64,000 nucleotides of DNA. Source: Victivallis sp. Marseille-Q1083. GTDB lineage: Bacteria; Verrucomicrobiota; Lentisphaeria; Victivallales; Victivallaceae. Below are positions 44,076-51,987 of the stretch, piece by piece. The notes under the pieces are model-generated. The model was not told the origin of the DNA. It was given only the letters and a program-made list of their open reading frames with translations, and did not search any database. A program made the position numbers and the translations under genes. Location of the stretch: the NCBI RefSeq assembly GCF_903645315.1, contig NZ_CAHJXL010000001.1, positions 2,534,501 to 2,598,500 of the forward strand, in the 5' to 3' direction. Positions within the stretch are counted from its first letter, which is position 1. Each line of letters opens with the position of its first letter.

Positions 44076-45639
44076 TTACCGTGCCGTTGCCCGGCGCCTT
44101 CCGTCGGAGTACATAGCGGCCGTTGTGGCCGGGGAGGATTTTTACCACTGCAAAGCCGGGAATTTCGGCCGGCGGCCGGTCGGCCGGTTCCTCGTCGATT
44201 TGATAATCGGCGTTCGGCGAAAACGTTTCGACCGCTTCGCCGCCGGCCAGATAACCGAGTTCCGGCAACGCCGGCCCGGTGACCAGCGGCCGCCGGTTGG
44301 AGCGGTAGCAGCGCAGATCAAACGAGCCGCAATCGTTCCGTTGCGGTCCCCGGTAGTCGTCGCGGATCCAGGCGGCCAGCGTCAGCACCGCCTGCCGGTG
44401 GAGGCAGTGTTTCGGATCGACGCGCTGTTTCCATTGCGGCAACAGCGCGTCGGCATACAAACCGACCAAAAGGATCGTATAACCGACGGCGATGGTCCGG
44501 CGGGCGGTTCGCGGCGTCAGGCGGCGGCGCAGCCAGCCGGCGAACGTCAGCAGGCCGACTGCCGTCCAGATGAAAAAGAGGCCGGAAACCGGCAGAAGGT
44601 AACGCCTGGAGACGTACAAATAACGGTCGAAGAGCAGAATTTGCAGACACAGCAGCAACGCATGGCCGAGGACCGCCGCCAGCAGCAGCGTTTCTTCCGG
44701 CTGCCAGCGGCGGCGGCGAATCCGGAAAACGATGACCGGCAGCGCGATGACGGCATAGAGCGGAAAGAAGCCGTTGAGCAGGCCGTCGGCGAAATCGAGC
44801 GATTCCTCCAGCCCGGTGGCGGCGAATTGGCTGGGAATCACCGCCGGCGGTGGAACGCTCGGCAGGTTTTCTCCGGTTACCAGCGATGGCGCGGGTTTTT
44901 GAAAGTGCATGACCAAAGCGGCGAACCGGCCGCCGGGCACCGGATAACCGACCGTCCGGTAGTTGTAAACCAGATAAGGCAGCACCAGCAGCAGCGACAG
45001 GAACAGGCCGGCGACCGCCTTTGGCCAGCTCCGGCGGCTGCCGGAGTCGGCCAGCAGCAGAATGAGTGCCGCCAGCCAGAAGACGGCGGCATACAACACA
45101 CAGTCTTCTTTGATCAGCATCAACAGTCCGGCGGCGAGGCCGAGCAGCAGATAGCCGGCGAACCGGCGGCGTTCCCGGTAGATGACCAGCAGTCCGTAGA
45201 CCGCCAGTGCGAAGGCGAAACCTTTGCCGCTTTCGCGCAGGCCCGAAGAGGCCAGCCGAAGCAACTGGCTGCAGAAGACGAACAACAACAGTCCGAACAG
45301 TACAATCCGGTGAGGGAAGATTTGCCGCCAGATGCCGTAAAGCGGCAGCAGCGTCGCGACGAAAAACAGAGTGCTGGCCAGTTTGACCGCCAGAAAACCA
45401 TTGCAGCCGGTCGACCAGGCCAGCAAGCCGCCGGCGGTCTGCTGCAACGGCGGAATGCGGGGATGCAGGACTTCCTGCCAGCGTCCTTCGCCGAACGCCT
45501 GCGCCATCGGCGCATAACGCGACAGAACATCGCGCAGCGGTAGATCGGTCAAGTAAATCAACGGCAATGACAACGCCAGCGCCAATAACATCATCCCGGC
45601 CAGCTCGAGCCACTCCCGGCGATTTCGACAGCAATTCAC
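44062..45639 (-). CDS. GT-C-type membrane glycosyltransferase (ArnT/PMT-like)
   Basis: 525 residues with about 10 to 12 membrane helices. The first periplasmic loop has the acidic segment TDLPLRDVLSRYAPM, as expected of the catalytic Asp near the first helix in GT-C enzymes using lipid-linked donors. A soluble C-terminal domain (about 400-525) follows. It probably adds a sugar from a polyprenyl-phosphate donor in the periplasm. The start is a GTG at 45639; no strong ribosome site is seen. First gene of the eight-gene polysaccharide operon. Confidence 0.72.
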   Translation of the reverse strand: MNCCRNRREWLELAGMMLLALALSLPLIYLTDLPLRDVLSRYAPMAQAFGEGRWQEVLHPRIPPLQQTAGGLLAWSTGCNGFLAVKLASTLFFVATLLPLYGIWRQIFPHRIVLFGLLLFVFCSQLLRLASSGLRESGKGFAFALAVYGLLVIYRERRRFAGYLLLGLAAGLLMLIKEDCVLYAAVFWLAALILLLADSGSRRSWPKAVAGLFLSLLLVLPYLVYNYRTVGYPVPGGRFAALVMHFQKPAPSLVTGENLPSVPPPAVIPSQFAATGLEESLDFADGLLNGFFPLYAVIALPVIVFRIRRRRWQPEETLLLAAVLGHALLLCLQILLFDRYLYVSRRYLLPVSGLFFIWTAVGLLTFAGWLRRRLTPRTARRTIAVGYTILLVGLYADALLPQWKQRVDPKHCLHRQAVLTLAAWIRDDYRGPQRNDCGSFDLRCYRSNRRPLVTGPALPELGYLAGGEAVETFSPNADYQIDEEPADRPPAEIPGFAVVKILPGHNGRYVLRRKAPGNGTVNDYE

Positions 45640-45785
45640 ATTTGCACCATTTTGTTAAAACAGAGTAAAGGTTTTTCCCCCGGCCCGGCCGGATGACAAG
45701 CCCGTTATTTTCCCATTCCCTCTTCAGTAGAAGCATCCGTAATTTAATGTTGCTGTCCGGGTTTTTCAACTCCGGTTGAGTGGTC

Positions 45786-45815
45786 ATCCGGGAAAAACCG
45801 GCGTTTTTCCCGGAT
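45786..45815. repeat. Perfect 13-bp hairpin in divergent intergenic region
   Basis: ATCCGGGAAAAAC (45786-45798) and GTTTTTCCCGGAT (45803-45815) with a 4-base loop, in the 390-base gap 45640-46029 between the divergent polysaccharide and MFS operons. No gene is seen in that gap. The T-run is inside the stem, so it is not a normal terminator. It could be an operator or an RNA leader structure. Confidence 0.5.
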
Positions 45816-45906
45816 GGAAGAAGGCGGCGCCGAAGAGAGCGGCCGGCGCGGATTGTATGGATTGCCGTTTTTTCCGGTTGCGCCGTCGATTTTTCACCGG
45901 CTTCTC

Positions 45907-45937
45907 TTGACAAAGTAATTTCGCCGCCTCATATTAT
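45907..45937 (+). promoter_or_regulatory. Candidate promoter for the MFS-GT2 pair
   Basis: TTGACA (45907-45912), a perfect -35 box, followed after 17 bases by CATATT (45930-45935) or after 19 by TATTAT (45932-45937). About 95 bases lie between it and the start codon. Confidence 0.5.
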
Positions 45938-46029
45938 TTCTGAACGGTCCGGCCGGCGGCGTCAGCGGTTGCCGCGGCGCGATGGTCGGGCGGGGTCGCG
46001 CAATCAATCATCGAAACGAAGGCAGGGGA

Positions 46030-47856
46030 ATGAATCGATCGTTGTGGAGCTGGGTGCCGTCGCTGTACTTTACCGAGGGGGTGCCGTATATGATCGTCAC
46101 CACCGTCTCGCTGGTGATGTTCAAAAATCTGGGCATGAGCAATGCGCAACTGGCGACCTGGACCAGTTTTCTGACGCTGCCGTGGATGCTGAAGCCGCTG
46201 TGGACGCCGCTGGTCGATTTGACCTGGACGAAAAAACGCTGGGTGCTGTTGACCCAGTTGGCGATGGCCGTCGCCTTCGCTTTCGTCGCGTTTGCGTTGC
46301 CGTTTCAACTGGCGACGCAGGCGATCATCGCCGTCTTTATGTTTCTGGCTTTCTGTTCGGCCACCCATGACGCCGCCGCCGACGGTTTCTATGTCATCGC
46401 GCTCAACGAACATGAACAGGCGATGTTCACCGGTATCCGGAGTTCGTTCTACCGGCTGGCGATGATCGCCGCCCAGGGCGGGCTGGTGATGCTGGCCGGC
46501 TTCGTCGAGCGCAGCACCGGGCTGGAGCCGGTTCGGCTGGAGGTGAAGGCCGCACCGGCCGCCCAGGCGGAAGGCTTCGGGGCCACAATGGTGGAATCGG
46601 CGGATTTGAGCTGCCGGCTGTCGAGTGCCGTGCTCGGGGCGGTGCCGGCGCCGCTGGAGAGCGGTGAAGCGTCGCGCCGGGCCGAAGCGTTGCGGCATTA
46701 TCTGGCGACGCTGCAGGCCTGGAATGCCGGGCAGGCGGAAGCGGCTGCCGCCTTTGCCGAAGGCCGTCCGGTGCCGCCGGCGGCACCGGCGGCGTTGCGG
46801 GATTTGCCGGTGCCGCCGGGGACGATGCTGGTGGAGATCGGTTTGAAAGGCGAATTGCCGTCCGGCGAGACCAGGTTGGCGACTTTCGGCCGGGTGGGCG
46901 GCAGCAAGAATATTTCGCTGCTGGCCGGCGATTTGTTCCGGTTCAATCCGGGAAACGCCGACCGGGTGCAATATGCGCTGATCAAGGCCGACGGCAATTT
47001 GAAGGAGGCCTGTCAGGCGGTGTTTGAACTGCGCGCCGGCAACGTCCGGATGGCCTGGTCGATCTGTCTGTGGGTGGCGGGCGTTTTCATGGCGCTGATC
47101 TTCTGTTATCATTATTTCGCGATTCCCCGTTTGCAGGCCGATGCGCCAAGCCAAAGCGCGTCGCAGCATTTTCTGCGCAATTTCGGGGAGGCGCTGATCA
47201 GTTTTTTCCGCAAGAAAAATGTCGTCAGCGCCCTGATCTTTCTGCTTTTCTATCGCTTTGCCGAATCCCAGTTGGTCAAGCTGGCCACGCCGTTTATCCT
47301 TGACGCCCAGGAAAAAGGCGGGCTGGCGCTGACCACCGGCGACCAGGGCTTGATTTATGGAACGATCGGCATCGTATTTCTGGTCATCGGCGGCTTGATC
47401 GGCGGGTTCGTCGTCGCCAGGGACGGTTTCGGCAAGTGGTTGTGGCCGATGGTGCTGGCTTTGAACCTGCCCAATTTTGTTTATGTTTATCTGGCGTTTC
47501 TGCAGCCGGACAGTCTGTGGACGGTGGCCGGCTGCGTCGCGGTGGAGCAACTGGGGTACGGGTTCGGCTTTTCCAGCTATATGCTCTTTATCGTCTATTT
47601 TGCCGAGGACAGCGGCGTTTACAAGACCAGCCATATCGCGATTATGACCGGGTTGATGGCGCTCGGCATGATGCTGCCCGGCCTGTGGTCCGGCGTCTTG
47701 CAGGAAGCTCTCGCCGCCGCTTTTGCCGGCAGCGGTTACCGGTATTTCTTCGTCTGGGTGATGCTGTGCACCTTGCCGAGTTTCCTGGCCGTCGCGGTTG
47801 CCAGGCGGATTATCCGGCCGACTTTCGGAATGCGTTCGGAATCGGTCGTCAAGTGA
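46030..47856 (+). CDS. MFS transporter with large central insert (AmpG-like)
   Basis: 608 residues; a plain MFS protein has about 400-450. The N-terminal half (LYFTEGVPYMIVTTVSLVMF, LPWMLKPLWTPLVDLTWTKK, SATHDAAADGFYV) follows the AmpG/PAT subgroup pattern. Between helix 5 or 6 and helix 7, about residues 165-340, lies a hydrophilic insert rich in Ala, Glu and Pro, beginning LEPVRLEVKAAPAAQAEGFG (20 residues). The second half has normal helices. The subgroup carries muropeptides, acetyl-CoA or sugars; the substrate is unknown here. Its stop overlaps the start of the next gene as GTGA. Confidence 0.8.
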   Translation: MNRSLWSWVPSLYFTEGVPYMIVTTVSLVMFKNLGMSNAQLATWTSFLTLPWMLKPLWTPLVDLTWTKKRWVLLTQLAMAVAFAFVAFALPFQLATQAIIAVFMFLAFCSATHDAAADGFYVIALNEHEQAMFTGIRSSFYRLAMIAAQGGLVMLAGFVERSTGLEPVRLEVKAAPAAQAEGFGATMVESADLSCRLSSAVLGAVPAPLESGEASRRAEALRHYLATLQAWNAGQAEAAAAFAEGRPVPPAAPAALRDLPVPPGTMLVEIGLKGELPSGETRLATFGRVGGSKNISLLAGDLFRFNPGNADRVQYALIKADGNLKEACQAVFELRAGNVRMAWSICLWVAGVFMALIFCYHYFAIPRLQADAPSQSASQHFLRNFGEALISFFRKKNVVSALIFLLFYRFAESQLVKLATPFILDAQEKGGLALTTGDQGLIYGTIGIVFLVIGGLIGGFVVARDGFGKWLWPMVLALNLPNFVYVYLAFLQPDSLWTVAGCVAVEQLGYGFGFSSYMLFIVYFAEDSGVYKTSHIAIMTGLMALGMMLPGLWSGVLQEALAAAFAGSGYRYFFVWVMLCTLPSFLAVAVARRIIRPTFGMRSESVVK

Positions 47857-49046
47857 ATCGGCGGCTTTTCGACAAGTATCTGCGCCGGCAAACCTTCCCC
47901 GCTGTTTTCGAACCGGCTTTGCCGCCGGCCGGGCGTTTCCGGCATGCGGTGGTCATTCCGGTGCTCGACGAGGAGCAGACGCTGCCGGCCGCGTTGCGGT
48001 CGCTGCCGGCGGCGGATGAGGTGCTGGTTTTGCTGGTCGTCAACAATCAGTCCACGACGCCGCCGGCAAAAATTGCCGCCAATCTGCGTTTGCTGGCCGC
48101 CTTGCGGCAGCGGAGTCTGCCGCTGCCGGCGGCGGTTTGGGCTCGGTTGTTCTGGCTGGATGCCGCTTCGCCCGGCCGGGAGCTGCCCGGCGGCGGAGTC
48201 GGCATGGCCCGGAAAATCGGCTGCGATAGCATCCTGCCGTTCATTGCGTCGCCGGTTGCGGCGGCGGAATCGCTGTTGTTCATGCTGGATGCCGATACGC
48301 TGGTGGAGCCGGACTACTTTGCGGTCGTTTGCGCTGAAATGGCGCGCCGGCCGCAGTGGGCGGGGGCTACGCTGGAAGTTGCCCATCAACCGGCGGCCAA
48401 CCCGGCTGAACAACGGGCGATCGATGCGTATGAGGATTATCTGGCCTATTATGCCGCCGGGTTGGCCTGGGCCGGGTCGCCCTACGCACAAATTGCCATC
48501 GGTTCGGCATTGGTGGCGCGGGTCGACTCCTATATCGCCTGCGGCGGCATGCGGCCGCGGGCCGCCGGCGAAGATTTCTATTTTGCCCAGGCGCTGCGAA
48601 AGATCGGCCCGTTGGGCCGGATTGCCGCGACGCGGGTCCATCCGTCGAGCCGGCCGTCCGACCGGGTGCCGTTCGGAACCGGGCCGCGCATCCGGGCGTT
48701 GGCCGGCGGGGAAGCGCTGCGGTTTCATCATCCGCGGATTTTCGGTCTGCTCAAAGAGTTGTATGAGGCGTTGGCCGGCGGCGATTGGCAGAAGGCGCCG
48801 GTGATGCCGCCGCCGGTCGCCGCTTTTCTGGAAGCCGAACAATTCGAAAAAACCTGGCAAACCATTTTAAAGAATACCGCGCCGTCGCCGGCGGCGAGAA
48901 AAGCGGCTTTCGATTGCTGGTTCGACGGTTTGAAGACGCTGCGTTTGGTTCATTTTTGCGAAAACAACGATCGGACGCTGGCGCCGCTGGCTGCCGAAGA
49001 CGCCTGGAACGGCTTGCGAAAAATGGGCTATCAAGGCCCGAAATGA
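47853..49046 (+). CDS. Glycosyltransferase family 2-like protein
   Basis: 397 residues. HAVVIPVLDEEQTLPAALRSL opens a GT-A domain, and LLFMLDADTLVEPDYF holds the metal-binding DAD. Later SALVARVDSYIACGGMR and GEDFYFAQALRKIG match the family's acceptor and ED motifs. It has no membrane helix, so it is cytoplasmic. The start is a GTG at 47853 overlapping the transporter stop, so the two are translationally coupled, a rare pairing. Sugar and acceptor are unknown. Confidence 0.82.
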   Translation: MNRRLFDKYLRRQTFPAVFEPALPPAGRFRHAVVIPVLDEEQTLPAALRSLPAADEVLVLLVVNNQSTTPPAKIAANLRLLAALRQRSLPLPAAVWARLFWLDAASPGRELPGGGVGMARKIGCDSILPFIASPVAAAESLLFMLDADTLVEPDYFAVVCAEMARRPQWAGATLEVAHQPAANPAEQRAIDAYEDYLAYYAAGLAWAGSPYAQIAIGSALVARVDSYIACGGMRPRAAGEDFYFAQALRKIGPLGRIAATRVHPSSRPSDRVPFGTGPRIRALAGGEALRFHHPRIFGLLKELYEALAGGDWQKAPVMPPPVAAFLEAEQFEKTWQTILKNTAPSPAARKAAFDCWFDGLKTLRLVHFCENNDRTLAPLAAEDAWNGLRKMGYQGPK

Positions 49047-49175
49047 CGGTTGGGGAGCGATTTTTCCAATTTTTCTATGAAATAATTGGCAAAAAGTTGC
49101 TTTTCCCTGTTGTCAAATCGTATAATGTCCGCTATAATTAGCATAGGCACAAAATCCTAACTTGAGGAGGGCTCC

Positions 49176-49352
49176 ATGAAACATACTTTTTATGACGTGA
49201 AGGCGAAAGCGAAAGTGGAAGCTGAAGTTACCGAGAAGGTGACCTACGGGGATTCCGGCAATGAGCGTTACGCGTTCAAAGGTAAAACGGCGGACGGCCG
49301 CAGTTTGACTGCGTTTGTCAGCAAAGCGATTTGGGATGCTGCCAAGATCTGA
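49176..49352 (+). CDS. 58-residue conserved-looking small protein
   Basis: MKHTFYDVKAKAKVEAEVTE is the start; it continues with KVTYGDSGNERYAFKGKT and ends SKAIWDAAKI. AGGAGG lies 8 bases upstream of the ATG, and a strong terminator follows, which together with the codon choice supports a real gene. It is charged, soluble and predicted to form beta strands plus a C-terminal helix. I do not recognise a family. It is monocistronic, with its own likely promoter in the AT-rich bases 49080-49140. Confidence 0.75.
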   Translation: MKHTFYDVKAKAKVEAEVTEKVTYGDSGNERYAFKGKTADGRSLTAFVSKAIWDAAKI

Positions 49353-49400
49353 CTTTTTCGCCGGCTTTCGTCGTCCTCCGGGGCGATGAGAACAGCAATG

Positions 49401-49444
49401 ACTCCATGATCGGTGCGTCGGCACTGATTTATGGAGTTTTTTTT
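49401..49444 (+). terminator. Intrinsic terminator after the 58-residue protein gene
   Basis: ACTCCAT (49401-49407) pairs with ATGGAGT (49431-49437); the inside also pairs (GATCGGTGC with GCACTGATT, with one G-T) around a GTCG loop, and eight T follow. Confidence 0.88.
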
Positions 49445-49559
49445 GTTTTTCAGGCCGTTGGCGCAGAAATGGTTGCCGCATGGCCGGTTGACAGCTTGCC
49501 GGGACGTTGAGGACCGCCGAACGGTTCGTCGGTTTCAACGGAAAGGAAGAGTTGTCGCG

Positions 49560-50951
49560 ATGAGCACCGATTTTTATTTGCCGGTTGCCGAAAGCGCCGC
49601 CGGCGTCGCACTGCGTACCGGCCTGAACTGCACCGGGGTGGAAAATGCGCTGAAAAAATTACTGATTCCCTATTGTCCGGCTTCCCTGGCGGTTCGGGTG
49701 CGGCGATTGCCGGACGGAATTGACGGACTGTGTGTCCGGGTCACTGAAATTCAGCCTTATCAGGAAAATGGACCGGCGCAATGGCGCTGCACGGCGGAAG
49801 TCATTGGCCGGGCTGAAGCGGAACGGGAGCTGCTCAACACGCTGGCGGTTCTGGCGCAGCGTTGCCCGCTGGCCGGCGGTGCGGTGACGACGCCGGACGG
49901 TTCGACCGTCTGCTTCAACCGGATCACCGCCGGGACGGCGACACTCGATGAAGTGGAACATGGCGGGGTGCGCAAAGCGTCCGGCCGTTTTCCGTTGTTC
50001 CTGACTGTCGATATGCGGCGATCGCATTTCGTCCCGGCTGCCGCCGGCGAGGAGGCGGGACGCTTGTTGTTGGCGCACCGCCGCTGGGCGGCATTGCCGG
50101 TTTCGCAGGTGGAACTGGCCTGTGTCGAATTGTTCGAGCTGCAACGGATTTTTCCGGCCGGCTGCCGAATCGGACACGGCAGTCTGCCGGATTACCGGGA
50201 TGGAGTTTGCGTTCAGGTGATCCGGCAATTTCCGCGGTCCGAGGTTTCCCGGCGGGAATTCGAAGTGAAAATTCATGGGCGCGGCACGCCGGAGAGCGGT
50301 TTCCTCGATTGCTTCAGCCGCTTGGCTGCCGGCTTGCCTCTGGCGGACCGGCCGGTTCTCTGCGACGGCGCCCGGACCGTTTTTTCGCTGGCATATCAAA
50401 TCGGGCCGCTGCATATCCGGCCGGTGCGGATTTTCGGCCGTGAAAAGGTGGAGGTGGATTTCAGTTGCCGGCTGGGGGTGAATGTGGACGAATGCGTGAT
50501 GATGGCGGCCGATTTGCCTTCGGCGCGGCCGCCGGACCGGAACTGCGGAACTCTGGCGGTCGACCGGGTGGAACGGGCCTTGAACAAGTATGTCGCCGAC
50601 CGATTGGCTTTGACGGTCGACCGGGAGGTCTGTCGCGGCGAATTTCCGGTTACCTGGCAATCCGGTCCGGTCAAGGTGGTGACGCGGTTCGTCCGGTTGG
50701 CGCCGTTGAATGCCGAATCCGGCTGGGATGTGCAGTTCGAACTCGTCGTCCGGGAGAGTGAGCGCGATGAAATGCTGCAGTGGCTGTCGCGGCTGGATGG
50801 CTTGTTTCCGGTTTATGATCTGGAGCTGACCGACGGCGAATGGCGTCTGCCGGCGCTGGCTATTCTCAAGGAACAGCAGCGGCTGGCCGAAGCGACTGAA
50901 CGCGGCAGGCGGTATTATACGGCAATTCTGCAATTGGCGGTGAAAGTTTGA
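49560..50951 (+). CDS. Unrecognised protein with internal repeats
   Basis: 463 residues, soluble, no signal peptide. It appears to consist of three units of roughly 130-150 residues. Units 1 and 2 share RRLPDGIDGLCVRVTEI and GSLPDYRDGVCVQVIRQF, each followed by a strand-helix part (ERELLNTLAVLAQRCPLAGG against FLDCFSRLAAGLPLADRP). All three start with a V-E-x-A-L-like helix (VENALKKLL, VELACVELF, VERALNKYV). The unit recalls phage tail-terminator or minor capsid folds, but no phage genes lie nearby, so no function is assigned. GGAAGAG precedes the ATG at 49560. Confidence 0.65.
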   Translation: MSTDFYLPVAESAAGVALRTGLNCTGVENALKKLLIPYCPASLAVRVRRLPDGIDGLCVRVTEIQPYQENGPAQWRCTAEVIGRAEAERELLNTLAVLAQRCPLAGGAVTTPDGSTVCFNRITAGTATLDEVEHGGVRKASGRFPLFLTVDMRRSHFVPAAAGEEAGRLLLAHRRWAALPVSQVELACVELFELQRIFPAGCRIGHGSLPDYRDGVCVQVIRQFPRSEVSRREFEVKIHGRGTPESGFLDCFSRLAAGLPLADRPVLCDGARTVFSLAYQIGPLHIRPVRIFGREKVEVDFSCRLGVNVDECVMMAADLPSARPPDRNCGTLAVDRVERALNKYVADRLALTVDREVCRGEFPVTWQSGPVKVVTRFVRLAPLNAESGWDVQFELVVRESERDEMLQWLSRLDGLFPVYDLELTDGEWRLPALAILKEQQRLAEATERGRRYYTAILQLAVKV

Positions 50952-51089
50952 CTGTTGGCGGGAATGGCGAAGGATATTCGGGCGATGAAAAATCAAAAAA
51001 ATATAGTAACAAAAAGGTGAACAAATAATCAAAAGTGGAATTTTGTATTATTTTCTGGTGGTTTTTTTGTGATTTTTTTTGATCAGATA

Positions 51090-51118
51090 TTGACAATTTA
51101 ATCGTTTTATACTATAAC
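51090..51118 (+). promoter_or_regulatory. Sigma-70-type promoter for the TPR protein
   Basis: TTGACA (51090-51095), 17-base spacer, TATAAC (51113-51118), in the AT-rich gap 50952-51249. The leader of about 125 bases contains the palindrome CTCCGGCCGGAG near 51177-51188. Confidence 0.65.
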
Positions 51119-51249
51119 TCTCAAATAAGATATCTTTATTGACGGATTTGCCGTGTTCCGACGTCGGCGTTTTTCCTCTCCGGCCGGAGAAGGGGCGAAG
51201 GTGAAACCGGGAACTTTTCGCGGCTGCGCAGCAGCCGGGAGGTGGTAAA

Positions 51250-51726
51250 GTGACGGAGAATCGTAAACAACTGTGCCTGGCGTTGCTGGTGGGCATGCTG
51301 TTGGGCGGCGGTTTTATCAGCCTGCTTGAATCGTATGAGGATTATCGGCGGGAACAGTTCATTCGTCGTGAAATTGCGGAAAATCCGACCGCTGCATTGC
51401 CGCAGGTGATGCTGGCCAAACTGCAATTTCAGCGCGGTCACTATGAGATGGGATTGATGACATTGCAGCGGGCGATCGAATTGGAGCCGGAGAATCTCGA
51501 TCCTTATTTTTCGATCCTCGATTTCTATATCGATATCAAACAGGATTATATCACTTGCCGTCAGTATTTGAATACGGCCCGGCAAATTGCCGAGCGCAAC
51601 CGGGAAAAACGGCCGGAAGAGTATTATCTGGTCAAACGGTATGAGGAGATTGTCTCGATGCTGCTGAAGGAGCGTTCCAGCATGGTCGCCGAAGCAAAAG
51701 CCGAGATGCGTTCCGAAGGAATTTGA
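51250..51726 (+). CDS. Membrane-anchored TPR-like protein
   Basis: 158 residues. One N-terminal membrane helix (LCLALLVGMLLGGGFISLL, about 8-26) anchors a helical domain with tetratricopeptide-like pairs (LPQVMLAKLQFQRGHYEMGL, then MTLQRAIELEPENLDPYFSI) and an amphipathic C-terminal helix. It likely faces the periplasm and mediates protein contacts. No further family can be named. The start is a GTG with GGAGG upstream. Confidence 0.7.
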   Translation: MTENRKQLCLALLVGMLLGGGFISLLESYEDYRREQFIRREIAENPTAALPQVMLAKLQFQRGHYEMGLMTLQRAIELEPENLDPYFSILDFYIDIKQDYITCRQYLNTARQIAERNREKRPEEYYLVKRYEEIVSMLLKERSSMVAEAKAEMRSEGI

Positions 51727-51740
51727 GTCATCTTCAAGGG

Positions 51741-51819
51741 GTGACTTATCTGCGCAACTGTTTTTTTTGAGGTTTTTCACGACCCCCTCGTTTTGGACGG
51801 TTGCAGGTAGATAAGTCAC
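51741..51819 (+). other. Long-range stem-loop, probable structured RNA or terminator
   Basis: GTGACTTATCT (51741-51751) pairs perfectly with AGATAAGTCAC (51809-51819). CAAC (51755-51758) can pair with GTTG (51800-51803), and GAGG with CCTC inside the loop. T-rich sequence follows (51820-51834). It starts 14 bases after the TPR gene stop and precedes the membrane fusion gene. Confidence 0.5.
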
Positions 51820-51987
51820 TTCTTGCTTTTTTTATTCACGGCATCTGGCGGCCGAATCGATTTTGACCGGCCCGATTCCGGCGATTCGGCGGAAATCGAT
51901 TTGGCTTTTACCGGAAACTCTCTATATTAATTCCGGAGAGAACGGCGATGCCTGTACGCGTGGAGAAAAAGTTCGAGGAGGCGGAAA

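Noticed and set aside
45934-47634. A 566-codon minus-strand frame opposite the MFS gene
   Set aside because: No membrane helices or motifs; Arg-, Gln- and His-rich composition typical of antisense frames in this genome.
49560-50951. Prophage remnant around the repeat protein
   Set aside because: No integrase, capsid, portal or lysis genes nearby; neighbours are ordinary chromosomal genes with the same codon use.
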